DNA from: Metabacillus rhizolycopersici
Lineage (GTDB): Bacteria; Bacillota; Bacilli; Bacillales; Bacillaceae
Assembly (NCBI RefSeq): GCF_020075705.1
Contig: NZ_JAIQUM010000013.1
Span: 1-64,000 of the forward strand
Direction of reading: 5' to 3'
Length of the DNA stretch: 64,000 nucleotides
Position 1 is the stretch's first letter, and each line of letters opens with the position of its first letter. Shown one piece after another: positions 50,228 to 59,707 of the stretch. The translations under genes were made by a program, and so were the position numbers. The notes under the pieces were generated by a model that was given only the letters and a program-made list of their open reading frames with translations, made no database searches and was not told the DNA's origin.

Positions 50228-51145
50228 TTGGAACAATTACTTCGAAAATCTTTCATGTTTTTATCCCAAAATAAGCTAATGACGAAATTAGCCAAAAAAT
50301 ACGGTCCTAGGTTTGGAGCAGCAAGATTTGTTGCAGGTGATACGATTCAGGTAGCTAAAGAGGTTGTTGCAAATTTAAATAAGAATGGGTTGGATGTAAC
50401 TCTCGACTATTTAGGAGAATTTATCGAGGATGAATTAGAAGCAAATGAAAGAGCAAACAACTTAATTCGAACGATAGAGGTAATAGGGAACGAACGTTTA
50501 CAGTCACAGCTCTCTCTTAAATTGACGTCGTTAGGCCTGGATATATCAAAAGAAGTTGTCTTAAAGAATATGCGGCGAATCCTTACCGTAGCCAAGCAAC
50601 ATCATGTGTTTGTGACCATTGATATGGAAGACTATTCAAGATGTGAAAGAACGATCGAAATTTTTAAAGAATTGAAAAAGGAATATCACAATGTCGGTAC
50701 CGTACTGCAAGCCTATCTTTATCGTACCTTAAAGGACATTGAACAGTTAAATGAATATCGGGCGAATTTAAGGCTAGTGAAAGGAGCTTATAAAGAGTCA
50801 TCAAAGGTTGCCTTTCCGAGTAAAAAGGATGTAGATGGGCAATTCAAAAAGATCATTAAAATGCATTTATTAAATGGTCATTTTACGGCAGTAGCAACTC
50901 ATGATGATGTGATGATCGAATATACGAAAAAACTGGTGGAGGTGCACCGTATAAGTAAAGAGCAATTTGAATTTCAAATGCTTTACGGAATACGTCCTGA
51001 AAAGCAACTTGAGCTAGTTAAGGAAGGATATCATATGCGCGTATATGTTCCATATGGTACAGATTGGTATGGATATTTTATGAGAAGGCTAGCTGAAAGA
51101 CCAGCTAATGTTGCTTTTGTTTTAAAAGGAATGATGAAAAGATGA
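50228..51145 (+). CDS. fadM: Proline dehydrogenase-like protein (FadM/YusM)
   Basis: The 305-residue FAD-dependent barrel enzyme of the proline dehydrogenase family converts proline to pyrroline-5-carboxylate. FAD and substrate contacts are seen in RLVKGAYKES, ATHDDVMIEYT, EFQMLYGIRPE and RVYVPYGTDWYGYFMRRLAE. TTG 50228 is the likely start: A-GGGGGGG lies 6 bases upstream and the length fits. Position next to fadNAE matches the B. subtilis yusM (fadM) gene rather than putB. No pyrroline-5-carboxylate dehydrogenase gene is nearby. Confidence 0.88.
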   Translation: MEQLLRKSFMFLSQNKLMTKLAKKYGPRFGAARFVAGDTIQVAKEVVANLNKNGLDVTLDYLGEFIEDELEANERANNLIRTIEVIGNERLQSQLSLKLTSLGLDISKEVVLKNMRRILTVAKQHHVFVTIDMEDYSRCERTIEIFKELKKEYHNVGTVLQAYLYRTLKDIEQLNEYRANLRLVKGAYKESSKVAFPSKKDVDGQFKKIIKMHLLNGHFTAVATHDDVMIEYTKKLVEVHRISKEQFEFQMLYGIRPEKQLELVKEGYHMRVYVPYGTDWYGYFMRRLAERPANVAFVLKGMMKR

Positions 51146-51160
51146 TAGGCGTGATGAGAG

Positions 51161-51192
51161 AAAGGTCTGACGTTTCTAAAGGTCAGACCTTT
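51161..51192 (+). terminator. Hairpin after the proline dehydrogenase-like gene
   Basis: AAAGGTCTGAC and GTCAGACCTTT form a perfect 11-bp stem around GTTTCTAAAG-type loop bases. Few T follow. Confidence 0.65.
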
Positions 51193-51212
51193 GGTAGGGC
51201 CGCAAAATGTTT

Positions 51213-51334
51213 GTGTCTAGCTACAGCACCTAGGTCCTCGAGTCATAAGTCACTCCATAATTGAAGGCAAAGAGCGCCTTCTATTATGGAGCGTCTTATG
51301 CTTGTCGGACCTGATCGAGGCGCTTCCACATTTC
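51213..51334 (+). repeat. Fold-back repeat R3
   Basis: GTGTCTAGCTACAGCACCTA opens it. CATAAG/CTTATG and GGTCC/GGACC pair, the central stem is CTCCATAAT / ATTATGGAG around GAAGGC-AAAGAGC-GCCTTC, and it ends TGATCGAGGCGCTTCCACAT. A second start (GTGTCTAGCTACAGCATCAAG) follows at 51337-51357 without a body. Confidence 0.85.
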
Positions 51335-51372
51335 GGTGTGTCTAGCTACAGCATCAAGACACTTTCGTATTT

Positions 51373-51522
51373 CTATTCATTTCCCATATTATGTTTCTTG
51401 TATTGTTGGTTTTGGCTTGTCCGCTTTCCGCCACCTGCATGTTCATTTGTAGGGCCAGCGTTGCCCTTTACACTTGCAGCACTAACACCAGCTTTTGAAG
51501 GATTCTTTTTTAAACGTGCCAT
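51373..51522 (-). CDS. yuzL: YuzL-type small spore protein
   Basis: The 49-residue basic protein MARLKKNPSKAGVSAASVKG continues NAGPTNEHAGGGKRTSQNQQ YKKHNMGNE, the YuzL/SspL-like pattern of small acid-soluble spore protein relatives. GGAGGTGA lies 8 bases before the ATG. It is expected to be made in the forespore; its role is unproven. It is encoded on the strand opposite to the fad genes. Confidence 0.85.
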   Translation of the reverse strand: MARLKKNPSKAGVSAASVKGNAGPTNEHAGGGKRTSQNQQYKKHNMGNE

Positions 51523-51593
51523 TGTTAATCACCTCCTAAAAAAGTATCTTTTCCAAAGGTTGCTGTAATTATTTAGAGAGAATGGGAAAAATA

Positions 51594-51685
51594 TTGAGTG
51601 AATTTTCGGAATATTTTATATTTAATAATGAAGGTGTTGTTTTGAAATGTCTGTTTACAAAGAGAAATGAATGAATATTCATTCA
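51594..51685 (+). promoter_or_regulatory. fadN promoter and perfect FadR (TetR-type) operator
   Basis: TTGAGT (51594-51599), 17 bases, TATATT (51617-51622) is the best promoter. TGAATGAATATTCATTCA at 51668-51685 is a perfect 18-base palindrome equal to the Bacillus FadR (YsiA) consensus TGAATGAMTANTCATTCA. It lies about 40 bases after the predicted start of transcription and ends just before the ribosome binding site. Long-chain acyl-CoA releases FadR. Confidence 0.85.
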
Positions 51686-51702
51686 AAATTAGGAGGAGAA
51701 GC

Positions 51703-54087
51703 ATGATCCAACGTATTAAGAAAGCTGCTGTCTTAGGTTCAGGGGTTATGGGGGCAGGGATTGCTGCACATTTAGCAAATATCGGCATCCCTGTCTTGCT
51801 AATGGATATTGTGCCAAGTGTGTTGAATGAGGATGAAGTGAAGAAGGGGTTAACGTTAGAAGATAAATCTGTAAGAAACCGGCTTGCAACTACTTCCATC
51901 CAAAAATTAGTCACACAGAAACCTGCTCCACTAACAGTAAAGGAAAATATCGAACGGATCATGGCTTGCAACTTAGAAGATGATTTACATCGATTATCAG
52001 AAGTTGATTGGATTATCGAAGTAGTCGTTGAAAATTTACCAATCAAGCAAAAGGTTTTTGCAGAAGTTGATAAACATAGAAAAAACGGTAGTATTATTAG
52101 CTCAAATACATCAGGAATATCTGTTGAAGCGATGGCTGAGGGTCGATCAGAGGACTTTAGGAGGCATTTTCTTGGCACGCATTTCTTTAACCCGCCGCGC
52201 TATTTAAAGCTTTTAGAAGTAATCCCGACCAAGGATACAAAGACCCAAGTATTATCATTTATGAAACGATTTGGCGAGGATATATTGGGGAAAGGCGTTG
52301 TTGAAGCGAAAGATACGCCAAACTTTATTGCTAACCGAATTGGGACATATGGATTGCTCGTCACAGTCAGAGAAATGATAAAAGGTGGATACAGTGTTGG
52401 GGAAGTTGATTCTGTCACAGGGCCTCTCATTGGCAGACCGAAAAGTGCGACCTTCAGAACTCTTGATGTAGTAGGATTAGATACGTTTGTACGTGTTGCA
52501 AAAAATGTTTATGACCAAGTAGAAGGTAAGGAAAAAGAGGTTTTTGATGTTCCGATCTTCATGGGGGAGATGCTTGAAAATGGCTGGTTTGGCAGTAAAA
52601 GTGGTCAAGGATTTTATAAAAAGGAAGGAAGTTCAATCCTTCAATTAAACTATGAAACATTTGAATATGAAGAGAAAAAGAAACTAGTATCAGCATCCAT
52701 CGAATTAGCAAAACAATCGAAAGGAATAAACAATAGATTGAAAGCGCTTGTATATGCTGATGATCGAGTGGGGTCTCTTATCCAGAGTATTACAATGCCA
52801 ACACTCCTATATTCTGCACAGCTTCTCGGAGTGATTACAGATAATATCCTTGCAATTGATGATGCAATGAAATGGGGATTTGGTTGGGAATTAGGCCCAT
52901 TTGAGCTTTGGGATGCGATTGGTGTAAGGAAATCAATTGAAGTGATGGAACAACGAGGGTTAGAGGTTCCGGTTTGGGTAAAGGAAATGGTTGAGAAAGG
53001 CTATGAGACGTTCTATCGAAACGAAAATGGGAAACGATTTTTCTATCATTTTGGTGAATATCGACAAATGAGACAAAGTCCTAAGGTAATTGATTTAAAA
53101 ACATATAAAGAAGTCAATGGAGTGATAAAGAAGAACAGTGGAGCAAGCTTGATTGATTTAGGTGATGATGTAGCTTTGCTTGAATTCCACTCAAAAAGTA
53201 ATGCGATTGGTTTAGATATTATTCAAATGATTAACTTTGCTATTAACGAAGTCGAAAGAAATTATAAAGGGCTTGTCATTGGCAACCAAGGCAAGAATTT
53301 CTGCGTAGGGGCAAACCTTGGCATGATATTAATGGAAGCACAAGATGATAACATCTTTGAGATAGATCTGGTTGTTAAGCATTTCCAGCAAGCGATGATG
53401 CGAATGAAATATAGTGAAAAACCGATTGTGGTTGCGCCGTTTGGCATGACTCTTGGTGGAGGGGCAGAATTATGTTTACCTGCAAGCAGCATCCAAGCGT
53501 CTAGTGAAACATACATGGGATTAGTTGAAGTAGGTGTAGGCTTAATACCTGGCGGTGGTGGCAATAAAGAGCTTTATATAAAACAATTAAATAATATGCC
53601 AAAAGGAGCTGATTTTGACTTACAATCGGTTGCAAATAAAGTGTTTGAAACAATTGCGATGGCAAAGGTTTCGACATCTGCAGAAGAAGCAAGAAACAAT
53701 CAATACTTAGACAAAAATGACAATATTAGTGTAAATAGTGATCACTTATTATACGATGCAAAACAACGAGTCATTACTCTACATGATGAAGGCTACCAAC
53801 CACCTGTTAGAAGGAAAATACCTGTCGTTGGGGAAACTGGCTATGCAACATTATTGTTAGGTGCACAAGCTATGTATTTATCTGGAGCTATTTCTGACCA
53901 TGATTTAAAAATTGCTAAGAAGCTTGCCTTTGTCATTGCTGGTGGAAGGGTTCCATTCGGTACGGAAGTGGATGAACAATATTTACTAGATTTAGAAAAA
54001 GAGGCATTTTTAAGTTTAGTAGTCGAAAGTAAATCTCAACAGCGCATGCAGCATATGCTTGTTAAAGGAAAACCATTAAGAAACTAA
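51703..54087 (+). CDS. fadN: Bifunctional 3-hydroxyacyl-CoA dehydrogenase / enoyl-CoA hydratase
   Basis: The 794-residue protein carries two steps of beta-oxidation. An N-terminal NAD-binding domain (AVLGSGVMGAGIAAHLANIG) and 3HCDH C-domains occupy about residues 5-425. An enoyl-CoA hydratase/isomerase domain follows (about 470-660, with NQGKNFCVGANLG and MTLGGGAELCLPAS). The order, dehydrogenase first and hydratase second, is that of Bacillus FadN. ATG 51703 follows AGGAGGAG; the longer frame from 51667 would read through the FadR operator. It is the first gene of fadNAE. Confidence 0.94.
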   Translation: MIQRIKKAAVLGSGVMGAGIAAHLANIGIPVLLMDIVPSVLNEDEVKKGLTLEDKSVRNRLATTSIQKLVTQKPAPLTVKENIERIMACNLEDDLHRLSEVDWIIEVVVENLPIKQKVFAEVDKHRKNGSIISSNTSGISVEAMAEGRSEDFRRHFLGTHFFNPPRYLKLLEVIPTKDTKTQVLSFMKRFGEDILGKGVVEAKDTPNFIANRIGTYGLLVTVREMIKGGYSVGEVDSVTGPLIGRPKSATFRTLDVVGLDTFVRVAKNVYDQVEGKEKEVFDVPIFMGEMLENGWFGSKSGQGFYKKEGSSILQLNYETFEYEEKKKLVSASIELAKQSKGINNRLKALVYADDRVGSLIQSITMPTLLYSAQLLGVITDNILAIDDAMKWGFGWELGPFELWDAIGVRKSIEVMEQRGLEVPVWVKEMVEKGYETFYRNENGKRFFYHFGEYRQMRQSPKVIDLKTYKEVNGVIKKNSGASLIDLGDDVALLEFHSKSNAIGLDIIQMINFAINEVERNYKGLVIGNQGKNFCVGANLGMILMEAQDDNIFEIDLVVKHFQQAMMRMKYSEKPIVVAPFGMTLGGGAELCLPASSIQASSETYMGLVEVGVGLIPGGGGNKELYIKQLNNMPKGADFDLQSVANKVFETIAMAKVSTSAEEARNNQYLDKNDNISVNSDHLLYDAKQRVITLHDEGYQPPVRRKIPVVGETGYATLLLGAQAMYLSGAISDHDLKIAKKLAFVIAGGRVPFGTEVDEQYLLDLEKEAFLSLVVESKSQQRMQHMLVKGKPLRN

Positions 54088-54111
54088 GGAACGAATGGGA
54101 GGCTTTAATGG

Positions 54112-55287
54112 ATGAGAGAGGCAGTCATTGTAGCAGGTGCTAGAACACCAGTTGGAAGAGCCAAAAAAGGGACATTAGCAACGATACGCCCTGATGATCT
54201 TGGTGCATTAGTCGTAAAGGAAACATTAAAGCGTGCAGGCGGTTACCAGGGGAATATTGACGATTTAATCATTGGCTGTGCTATGCCTGAAGCAGAGCAA
54301 GGATTAAATATGGCGAGAAACATAGGTGCTTTAGCAGGGCTTCCATATACAGTACCTGCGATTACGATTAACCGCTACTGTTCATCTGGATTACAAAGTA
54401 TTGCGCATGGGGCAGAAAGAATTATGCTTGGGACGATAGATACTGTCATTGCTGGAGGAGTAGAATCGATGAGTCTTGTGCCAATGTTCGGGCATAAAGT
54501 AAGGCCAAATGCAAAATTGGCTGAGGATGCACCAGAGTACTATATGGGAATGGGGCATACCGCTGAACAGGTTGCAAAAAAATACCTCATTTCCAGAGAG
54601 GATCAAGATGCCTTTGCCGTAAGGAGCCATCAAAAAGCAGCATCAGCGATAAACGAAGGCAAATTTGATGCTGAAATTGTTCCTGTTGATGTTCAAATGA
54701 GATCGATTGGGCTAGATTATAAACTTAAAGAAGAGCTGATTCAATTTAGTCAAGATGAAGGAGTACGTGCCAATACGACCCAAGACGTGTTAGCAACACT
54801 AAAACCAGCATTTTCAAAAAAAGGCTCTGTTACAGCGGGCAACTCCTCCCAAACGAGTGATGGCGCAGCAGCAGTTATGGTAATGGATCGAGAAAAGGCC
54901 AACTCACTAGGATTTAAGCCAATGGTAAAATTTCGCTCCTTTGCAGTAGCTGGCGTACCTCCTGAAATCATGGGGATTGGTCCAGTAGCTGCTGTACCAT
55001 TAGCGTTAAAGTATGCGGGTCTAGAGCTTTCCGATATTGGATTATTTGAATTAAATGAAGCCTTTGCGTCGCAAGCGATTCAAGTAATAAGAGAGCTTGG
55101 TTTAGATGAGGATAAAGTCAATGTCAATGGCGGGGCGATTGCACTCGGGCATCCACTAGGTTGTACAGGTACCAAACTAACACTCACCCTCATTCATGAA
55201 ATGAAACGTCGTAATGAGCAATTCGGTGTTGTCACAATGTGTATTGGTGGGGGTATGGGGGCTGCTGGTGTGTTCGAATTAGTGTGA
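54112..55287 (+). CDS. fadA: Acetyl-CoA C-acyltransferase (3-ketoacyl-CoA thiolase)
   Basis: The 391-residue thiolase cleaves 3-ketoacyl-CoA to acetyl-CoA and a shortened acyl-CoA. The nucleophile is Cys90 in [11 protein letters not shown], with the catalytic histidine in [14 protein letters not shown] and the second cysteine in [10 protein letters not shown]. It starts [17 protein letters not shown] 24 bases after fadN, with GGAGG upstream, so it is co-transcribed. Confidence 0.95.
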   Translation: MREAVIVAGARTPVGRAKKGTLATIRPDDLGALVVKETLKRAGGYQGNIDDLIIGCAMPEAEQGLNMARNIGALAGLPYTVPAITINRYCSSGLQSIAHGAERIMLGTIDTVIAGGVESMSLVPMFGHKVRPNAKLAEDAPEYYMGMGHTAEQVAKKYLISREDQDAFAVRSHQKAASAINEGKFDAEIVPVDVQMRSIGLDYKLKEELIQFSQDEGVRANTTQDVLATLKPAFSKKGSVTAGNSSQTSDGAAAVMVMDREKANSLGFKPMVKFRSFAVAGVPPEIMGIGPVAAVPLALKYAGLELSDIGLFELNEAFASQAIQVIRELGLDEDKVNVNGGAIALGHPLGCTGTKLTLTLIHEMKRRNEQFGVVTMCIGGGMGAAGVFELV

Positions 55288-55356
55288 CCATTCATTAAAA
55301 TATTGGCGAAAAGGTTCTGACGCGAATACAAAAACATGAATAATGGGGGAATTTTG

Positions 55357-57141
55357 ATGTCAAAAGCAGCTGACGCAGTTAGTAAAGGTGGTAGCTTCTT
55401 GCTTGATGATATTCCATATGATCGTATCTTTACTCCGGAAGATTTCACAGATGAACAAAAAATGATTGCGAAAACGACAGAAGAATTTGTTGTAAATGAA
55501 GTGCTTCCCCAACTTGAGGATATCGAAAATCATCAATTTGATAAGTCTGTTAAGCTCTTAAAACAAGCAGGTGATCTCGGTTTATTAAGTGCAGATGTTC
55601 CGGAAGAATATGGTGGACTTGGCCTTGATAAAATTAGCTCTGCATTAATAACAGAAAAGATGTCTAGAGGTGGTAGCTTTTCATTATCTTTCGGTGCTCA
55701 TGTCGGCATTGGCTCTCTACCAATCGTCTTATTCGGAAATGAAGAGCAGAAACAGAAGTACTTACCAGAACTAGCCTCAGGTAACAAGCTTGCCGCTTAT
55801 GCATTAACGGAACCAGATTCTGGTTCTGATGCGCTAGGAGCAAGAACAACGGCCAAGTTAAATCCAGCAGGCACACATTATGTATTTAATGGAGAAAAGC
55901 AGTGGATTACAAATTCAGCCTTTGCTGATATATTCATCGTCTATGCAAAAGTGGATGGTGAGCATTTTTCAGCCTTTATTGTTGAACGGGAGTGTCCTGG
56001 TGTTTCAACAGGACCGGAAGAGAAGAAAATGGGGATTAAAGGATCTTCGACAAGAACGCTCATTTTTGAAGATGCATTAGTTCCTAAAGAAAACTTATTA
56101 GGGGAACTTGGTAAAGGCCATGTCATTGCTTTTAATATATTAAACATCGGACGTTATAAATTAGCAGCAGGAACGATTGGCGCTGCAAAGCGGATTATTG
56201 ATGTATCTGTTCAATATGCCAACCAACGCCAGCAATTTCATACACCAATCGCTAAATTCTCACTAATAGGGGAAAAGCTTGCGAATATGGCAACAAAAAC
56301 ATTTGCAATGGAAAGTTCAGTGTACCGAACGGTAGGACTATTCGAAGATCGTATGAGTCGATTAACAGAAGATGAAATCAAAAACGGAAAAGAAGTGGCG
56401 GCAGCAATTGCGGAGTATGCCATCGAATGTTCATTAAATAAAGTGTTTGGTTCTGAAACGCTCGATTATGTAGTTGATGAGGGTGTTCAAATTCACGGTG
56501 GATATGGTTTTATGGCTGAGTATGAGGTTGAAAGGGTGTACCGTGATTCACGAATTAATCGCATATTTGAAGGGACGAATGAGATTAACAGATTACTAGT
56601 TCCAGGAACTTATGTACGAAAAGCGATGAAAGGGCAACTTCCGTTATTCGAAAAAGCCTTAAGCTTACAAGAAGAGCTCCTCATGTATATGCCTGAAGAA
56701 GTTGGTGCTGGCATTCTTGAACAAGAAAAATACCTTCTTACTAACGCGAAAAAAATTGGCGTGTTAATTGCTGGATTAGCGGTACAAAAGTTTGGCAAAG
56801 AGTTGCAAAAAGAGCAGGAAGTTCTTGTTAATATTGCAGATATCGTAAGCAATGTGTATGCAATGGAGTCAGCTATTTTACGTACAGAAAAGGCGATAGC
56901 GAAAAACGGAGAAGCGAAAAATAAACAAAAGCTTCTTTATACACAAGTATACTGTCAAGAAGCTTTTAATGAAATTGAAGCACATGCGAAAGAATCATTG
57001 ATTGCACTGGAAGCTGGTGATTCACTCCGGATGATGTTGTCGGCATTACGTAAATTCACTCGCCATACCCCAATTAATGTGATCAGTAAGAAAAGAGAAA
57101 TAGCTGCATCAATAATTGCCAAGAATGCGTATTTAGCTTAA
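55357..57141 (+). CDS. fadE: Acyl-CoA dehydrogenase
   Basis: The 594-residue flavoprotein performs the first beta-oxidation step. It shows the acyl-CoA dehydrogenase domains in order: N-terminal helical (about 40-150), beta-barrel middle (about 155-255, AYALTEPDSGSDALGARTTA), C-terminal helical (about 265-415, YRDSRINRIFEGTNEINRLL). A longer helical tail follows, characteristic of the Bacillus FadE type. ATG 55357, after GGGGGA, gives the same length as the B. subtilis protein. It is the last gene of fadNAE. Confidence 0.94.
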   Translation: MSKAADAVSKGGSFLLDDIPYDRIFTPEDFTDEQKMIAKTTEEFVVNEVLPQLEDIENHQFDKSVKLLKQAGDLGLLSADVPEEYGGLGLDKISSALITEKMSRGGSFSLSFGAHVGIGSLPIVLFGNEEQKQKYLPELASGNKLAAYALTEPDSGSDALGARTTAKLNPAGTHYVFNGEKQWITNSAFADIFIVYAKVDGEHFSAFIVERECPGVSTGPEEKKMGIKGSSTRTLIFEDALVPKENLLGELGKGHVIAFNILNIGRYKLAAGTIGAAKRIIDVSVQYANQRQQFHTPIAKFSLIGEKLANMATKTFAMESSVYRTVGLFEDRMSRLTEDEIKNGKEVAAAIAEYAIECSLNKVFGSETLDYVVDEGVQIHGGYGFMAEYEVERVYRDSRINRIFEGTNEINRLLVPGTYVRKAMKGQLPLFEKALSLQEELLMYMPEEVGAGILEQEKYLLTNAKKIGVLIAGLAVQKFGKELQKEQEVLVNIADIVSNVYAMESAILRTEKAIAKNGEAKNKQKLLYTQVYCQEAFNEIEAHAKESLIALEAGDSLRMMLSALRKFTRHTPINVISKKREIAASIIAKNAYLA

Positions 57142-57148
57142 ATAGTCT

Positions 57149-57182
57149 GAAGACATTCGGAGCGTACGAGTGTCTTCTTTCA
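57149..57182 (+). terminator. fadNAE terminator
   Basis: GAAGACA and TGTCTTC pair with further imperfect pairing inside (ATTCG/CGAGT), followed by TTTCAT. Confidence 0.65.
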
Positions 57183-57308
57183 TATTTTGCTGTCAATTTA
57201 GTTAATTATAAAGAGTATATATTAATAATATTTCTAAATTAGGGTTGAATGAGTCGGTAGGATAGGATAAAGTAAAAGTGAATATGTTGGTATAGGTGGT
57301 GTAATGGA

Positions 57309-57668
57309 GTGTCCTTAGAATTATATTGGTATCCGAAATGCGGTACATGTCGAAAGGCAAAGAAGTGGTTGGAAGAACACGGGAAAGAGTTTAATGCGAT
57401 ACATATTGTAGAAAATCCACCAACAAAAGAAGAGTTATCATCTTTTTACAAAAAAAGTGGATTAGAGCTAAAAAAGTTTTTTAATACAAGTGGACAAAAA
57501 TACCGTGAACTTGGACTGAAGGATAAATTAGCCGCTCTGTCAGAAGATGACATGCTGGAACTGCTATCTTCAGATGGTATGCTAATCAAGCGTCCAATTA
57601 CTGTCGGCGACCAACATGTAACAATCGGTTTTAAAGAAGAAACGTTTGCGGAAACTTGGGGGAAATAA
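57309..57668 (+). CDS. ArsC/Spx family protein (YusI-like)
   Basis: The 119-codon thioredoxin-fold protein has an N-terminal CGTC motif (Cys11, Cys14 in YPKCGTCRKAKKWL), the family segment RELGLKDKLAALSEDDML and the cis-Pro region LIKRPITVGD. Such proteins are annotated as arsenate reductase-like; true arsenate reduction is unproven and Spx-like RNA polymerase binding is the alternative. It starts at GTG 57309, with AGGTGG 8 bases upstream. It sits between fadE and gcvH as in B. subtilis yusI. Confidence 0.88.
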   Translation: MSLELYWYPKCGTCRKAKKWLEEHGKEFNAIHIVENPPTKEELSSFYKKSGLELKKFFNTSGQKYRELGLKDKLAALSEDDMLELLSSDGMLIKRPITVGDQHVTIGFKEETFAETWGK

Positions 57669-57807
57669 TCGATAATTCTTGCATAGTTTGCTACAAACTG
57701 GTAAAACAATATTGACTATCTAGTTGTGTAAAACTTGGGAAAAGATTAGTTGTTTAACCCAAGGGAAAGATAATCAAAAAAGATATGATTACTGGAGGTA
57801 ATAAAAA

Positions 57808-58191
57808 ATGAACACACCAAAAGAACTTCGCTATTCTGAAGAACATGAATGGGTAAAAGTAGAAGGAGATAAAGTTCGTATTGGAATTACTGATTTTGCT
57901 CAATCTGAGCTTGGCGATATCGTATTCGTTGAGTTACCATCAGTCGGTGACGAAATCAAAGCGGACGAGCCATTCGGAAGCGTAGAATCAGTTAAAACTG
58001 TATCTGAACTTTATGCACCAATTAGCGGGGTAATTGTTGAAGTCAATGAAGATCTTGATGACAGCCCTGAATTTGTCAACGAATCTCCATACGAAAAGGC
58101 TTGGATGATTGTAGTTGAGCCAGCTAATGCTGCTGATATGGATAATTTAATGACAGCTGAACAATATGAAGAAATGACAAATGAAGACTAA
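57808..58191 (+). CDS. gcvH: Glycine cleavage system H protein
   Basis: The 127-residue lipoyl carrier has the lipoylated lysine as Lys63 in [15 protein letters not shown]. It shuttles the aminomethyl group between the P, T and L proteins of glycine cleavage and, in Bacillus, is also an intermediate carrier for lipoyl transfer. GGAGG lies 9 bases before the ATG. The other gcv genes are not in the window. Confidence 0.97.
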   Translation: MNTPKELRYSEEHEWVKVEGDKVRIGITDFAQSELGDIVFVELPSVGDEIKADEPFGSVESVKTVSELYAPISGVIVEVNEDLDDSPEFVNESPYEKAWMIVVEPANAADMDNLMTAEQYEEMTNED

Positions 58192-58247
58192 TTAGCATGA
58201 AGTATTAAATTATGGACACCCTACAAATAGAAAGTGAGGGTGTCCAT

Positions 58248-58484
58248 ATGTCTATAGATAATCAACGTTCAGATATTACAAATCGAATTGTAGGTAAATT
58301 TGATGATGGGCATTTAAATCTTTATCTAGAAAAGGAAAAGATTGGCCAAATGGTGTCTGAATATAACTATGAATTAAAAGAGGGGTATGATTTTAATCAT
58401 AGTCGCTTTTATCAATATACGAATATTTTGTCAGAACCAAACCAAAAAGATGTCAATTGTAAAGATGAAAACGGTTGGTGTTAG
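58248..58484 (+). CDS. YusG-like small protein (DUF2553 type)
   Basis: The 78-residue hydrophilic protein has no membrane segment or cysteine pair beyond those in NCKDENGWC at the end. Length and position directly after gcvH match B. subtilis YusG. ATG 58248 is preceded by GAGGGTG. The function is unknown. Its stop is 1 base before a terminator hairpin. Confidence 0.75.
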   Translation: MSIDNQRSDITNRIVGKFDDGHLNLYLEKEKIGQMVSEYNYELKEGYDFNHSRFYQYTNILSEPNQKDVNCKDENGWC

Positions 58485-58485
58485 T

Positions 58486-58512
58486 AGCAGTGGACCTAAC
58501 CACTGCTTTTTT
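58486..58512 (+). terminator. Terminator after the YusG-like gene
   Basis: AGCAGTGG and CCACTGCT pair perfectly around ACCTAA, followed by T residues. Confidence 0.85.
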
Positions 58513-58543
58513 ATACTATCAGAATTTATAAGTCTAGGCTTCG

Positions 58544-58672
58544 AGAATTGTCCAGCGCAAGCGTCCGGCCTCTCGAGGTCACAAGCCAATCCTCCCAGAA
58601 AGGTAAAGAGCACCTTTCCGTGAGGCTCGTCTTGTGCTATGCCTGAGGCTGAACAAGGCGCTTGCGCTTTTC
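58544..58672 (+). repeat. Fold-back repeat R4
   Basis: GTCCAGCGCAAGCGTCCGGC opens it. CACAAG/CTTGTG replaces the CATAAG/CTTATG pair of R3, the central stem is GAAAGGT-AAAGAGC-ACCTTTC, and it ends TGAACAAGGCGCTTGCGCTT. Confidence 0.85.
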
Positions 58673-58757
58673 TTAGGTAATGAATATATTTCCTTTGTGG
58701 TCGTTTCTTTCCTTCGTTTTTTCATAATGAAAGCTTGTGTAAGTGAAGGTAGTTAAA

Positions 58758-58886
58758 ATGTCTAGAATGTTTAACGATCTCTTACATAAAAAACAGCAAA
58801 ATTTAGAAAAAACGATTAATAAAAGGAGAACAACCTCAACAACTCGAATAATTTATAGAAGAGAATTTTACTATAAAAACAGGTGA
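58758..58886 (+). CDS. Possible 42-residue basic protein coupled to the toprim gene
   Basis: ATG 58758, with GAAGG 9 bases upstream, encodes MSRMFNDLLHKKQQNLEKTI followed by an Arg/Lys-rich tail. Its TGA overlaps the next ATG (TGATG), typical of translational coupling, and the toprim gene has only a weak site of its own. No family is recognised. It may be a real small gene or the remnant of an N-terminal extension. Confidence 0.4.
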   Translation: MSRMFNDLLHKKQQNLEKTINKRRTTSTTRIIYRREFYYKNR

Positions 58887-59239
58887 TGCAAATGTCGTTC
58901 GTTGAGGTTGAAAAAGTATTGATTGTTGAAGGAAAGTCGGATAAAAAGAAAGTGTTAAACGTACTAAATGAATCAATTGAAATTATCTGTACTAATGGGA
59001 CAATAAGTGTAACGAAGCTGGATGAATTAATTGATGAATTATTTCAAAAAGATGTTTATATCTTAGTGGACTCAGATGATGCAGGTGATCGGCTACGAAA
59101 ACAATTTAAAAGGGAATTTCCAGAGGCATCGCATATTTATATAGACAGGTCATATCGGGAAGTAGCGACTGCACCAGACCATCATGTTGCATCTGTTTTG
59201 TTAAGTGCCAATATTGATGTGGATGCGAAATTCCTTTAG
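58886..59239 (+). CDS. Toprim domain protein (YusF-like)
   Basis: The 117-residue protein is a stand-alone Toprim fold: the glutamate in VLIVEGKSDKKKVL and the DxD in VYILVDSDDAGDRLRKQF are the metal ligands used by primases, topoisomerases and OLD nucleases. Alone it is related to RNase M5-type proteins, but the activity of YusF is unknown. ATG 58886 and 58892 are both possible; the first overlaps the preceding small ORF. Synteny supports yusF. Confidence 0.85.
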   Translation: MQMSFVEVEKVLIVEGKSDKKKVLNVLNESIEIICTNGTISVTKLDELIDELFQKDVYILVDSDDAGDRLRKQFKREFPEASHIYIDRSYREVATAPDHHVASVLLSANIDVDAKFL

Positions 59240-59262
59240 AAAGGTGTAGCGATTTTCTAGTT

Positions 59263-59568
59263 ATGATTGAATGGGAAGAGAAGCGGTTTAATTTACCAAA
59301 ACAAGGTGTTACGTACTTGTATTTATATACGCCGATGTGTGGAACATGTCAAGTCGCAAAAAGAATGTTATCAGTAGTTGAGGAATTATTTCCAACGATA
59401 AGCATTTACTCGTTAAATTTAAATTATTTTCCAAGTGAAGCAAAAGAACTTGAAATCGAGAGTGTCCCTTGCTTGCTTATACTTGAAAATGGGCTGGAAA
59501 AGGAACGGGTTTATGCCTTTCAATCAGTTGGTTTCTTGCATGAATTAATTAAAAAGTATAGTCGTTAA
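59263..59568 (+). CDS. Thioredoxin-like protein (YusE-like)
   Basis: The 101-residue thioredoxin-fold protein has CGTC at Cys26-Cys29 (LYTPMCGTCQVAKRML) and the cis-Pro loop IESVPCLLILENG. The CGTC active site differs from the thioredoxin CGPC, so it may be a dedicated reductase of low-molecular-weight or protein disulfides. It lies 23 bases after the toprim gene and is probably co-transcribed. The order matches yusF-yusE. Confidence 0.87.
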   Translation: MIEWEEKRFNLPKQGVTYLYLYTPMCGTCQVAKRMLSVVEELFPTISIYSLNLNYFPSEAKELEIESVPCLLILENGLEKERVYAFQSVGFLHELIKKYSR

Positions 59569-59707
59569 TCCGACATATTTCTTGGGAAATAGAAATGAAA
59601 TCAAAAATAAGTAACTAAATGAGCAGAAATTGTCGACATGTTTATAAAGGATTCCTTCGAGATGCAATGAAGTTAGTAATAACTTGATTGATATCGGAGG
59701 GATTTTT

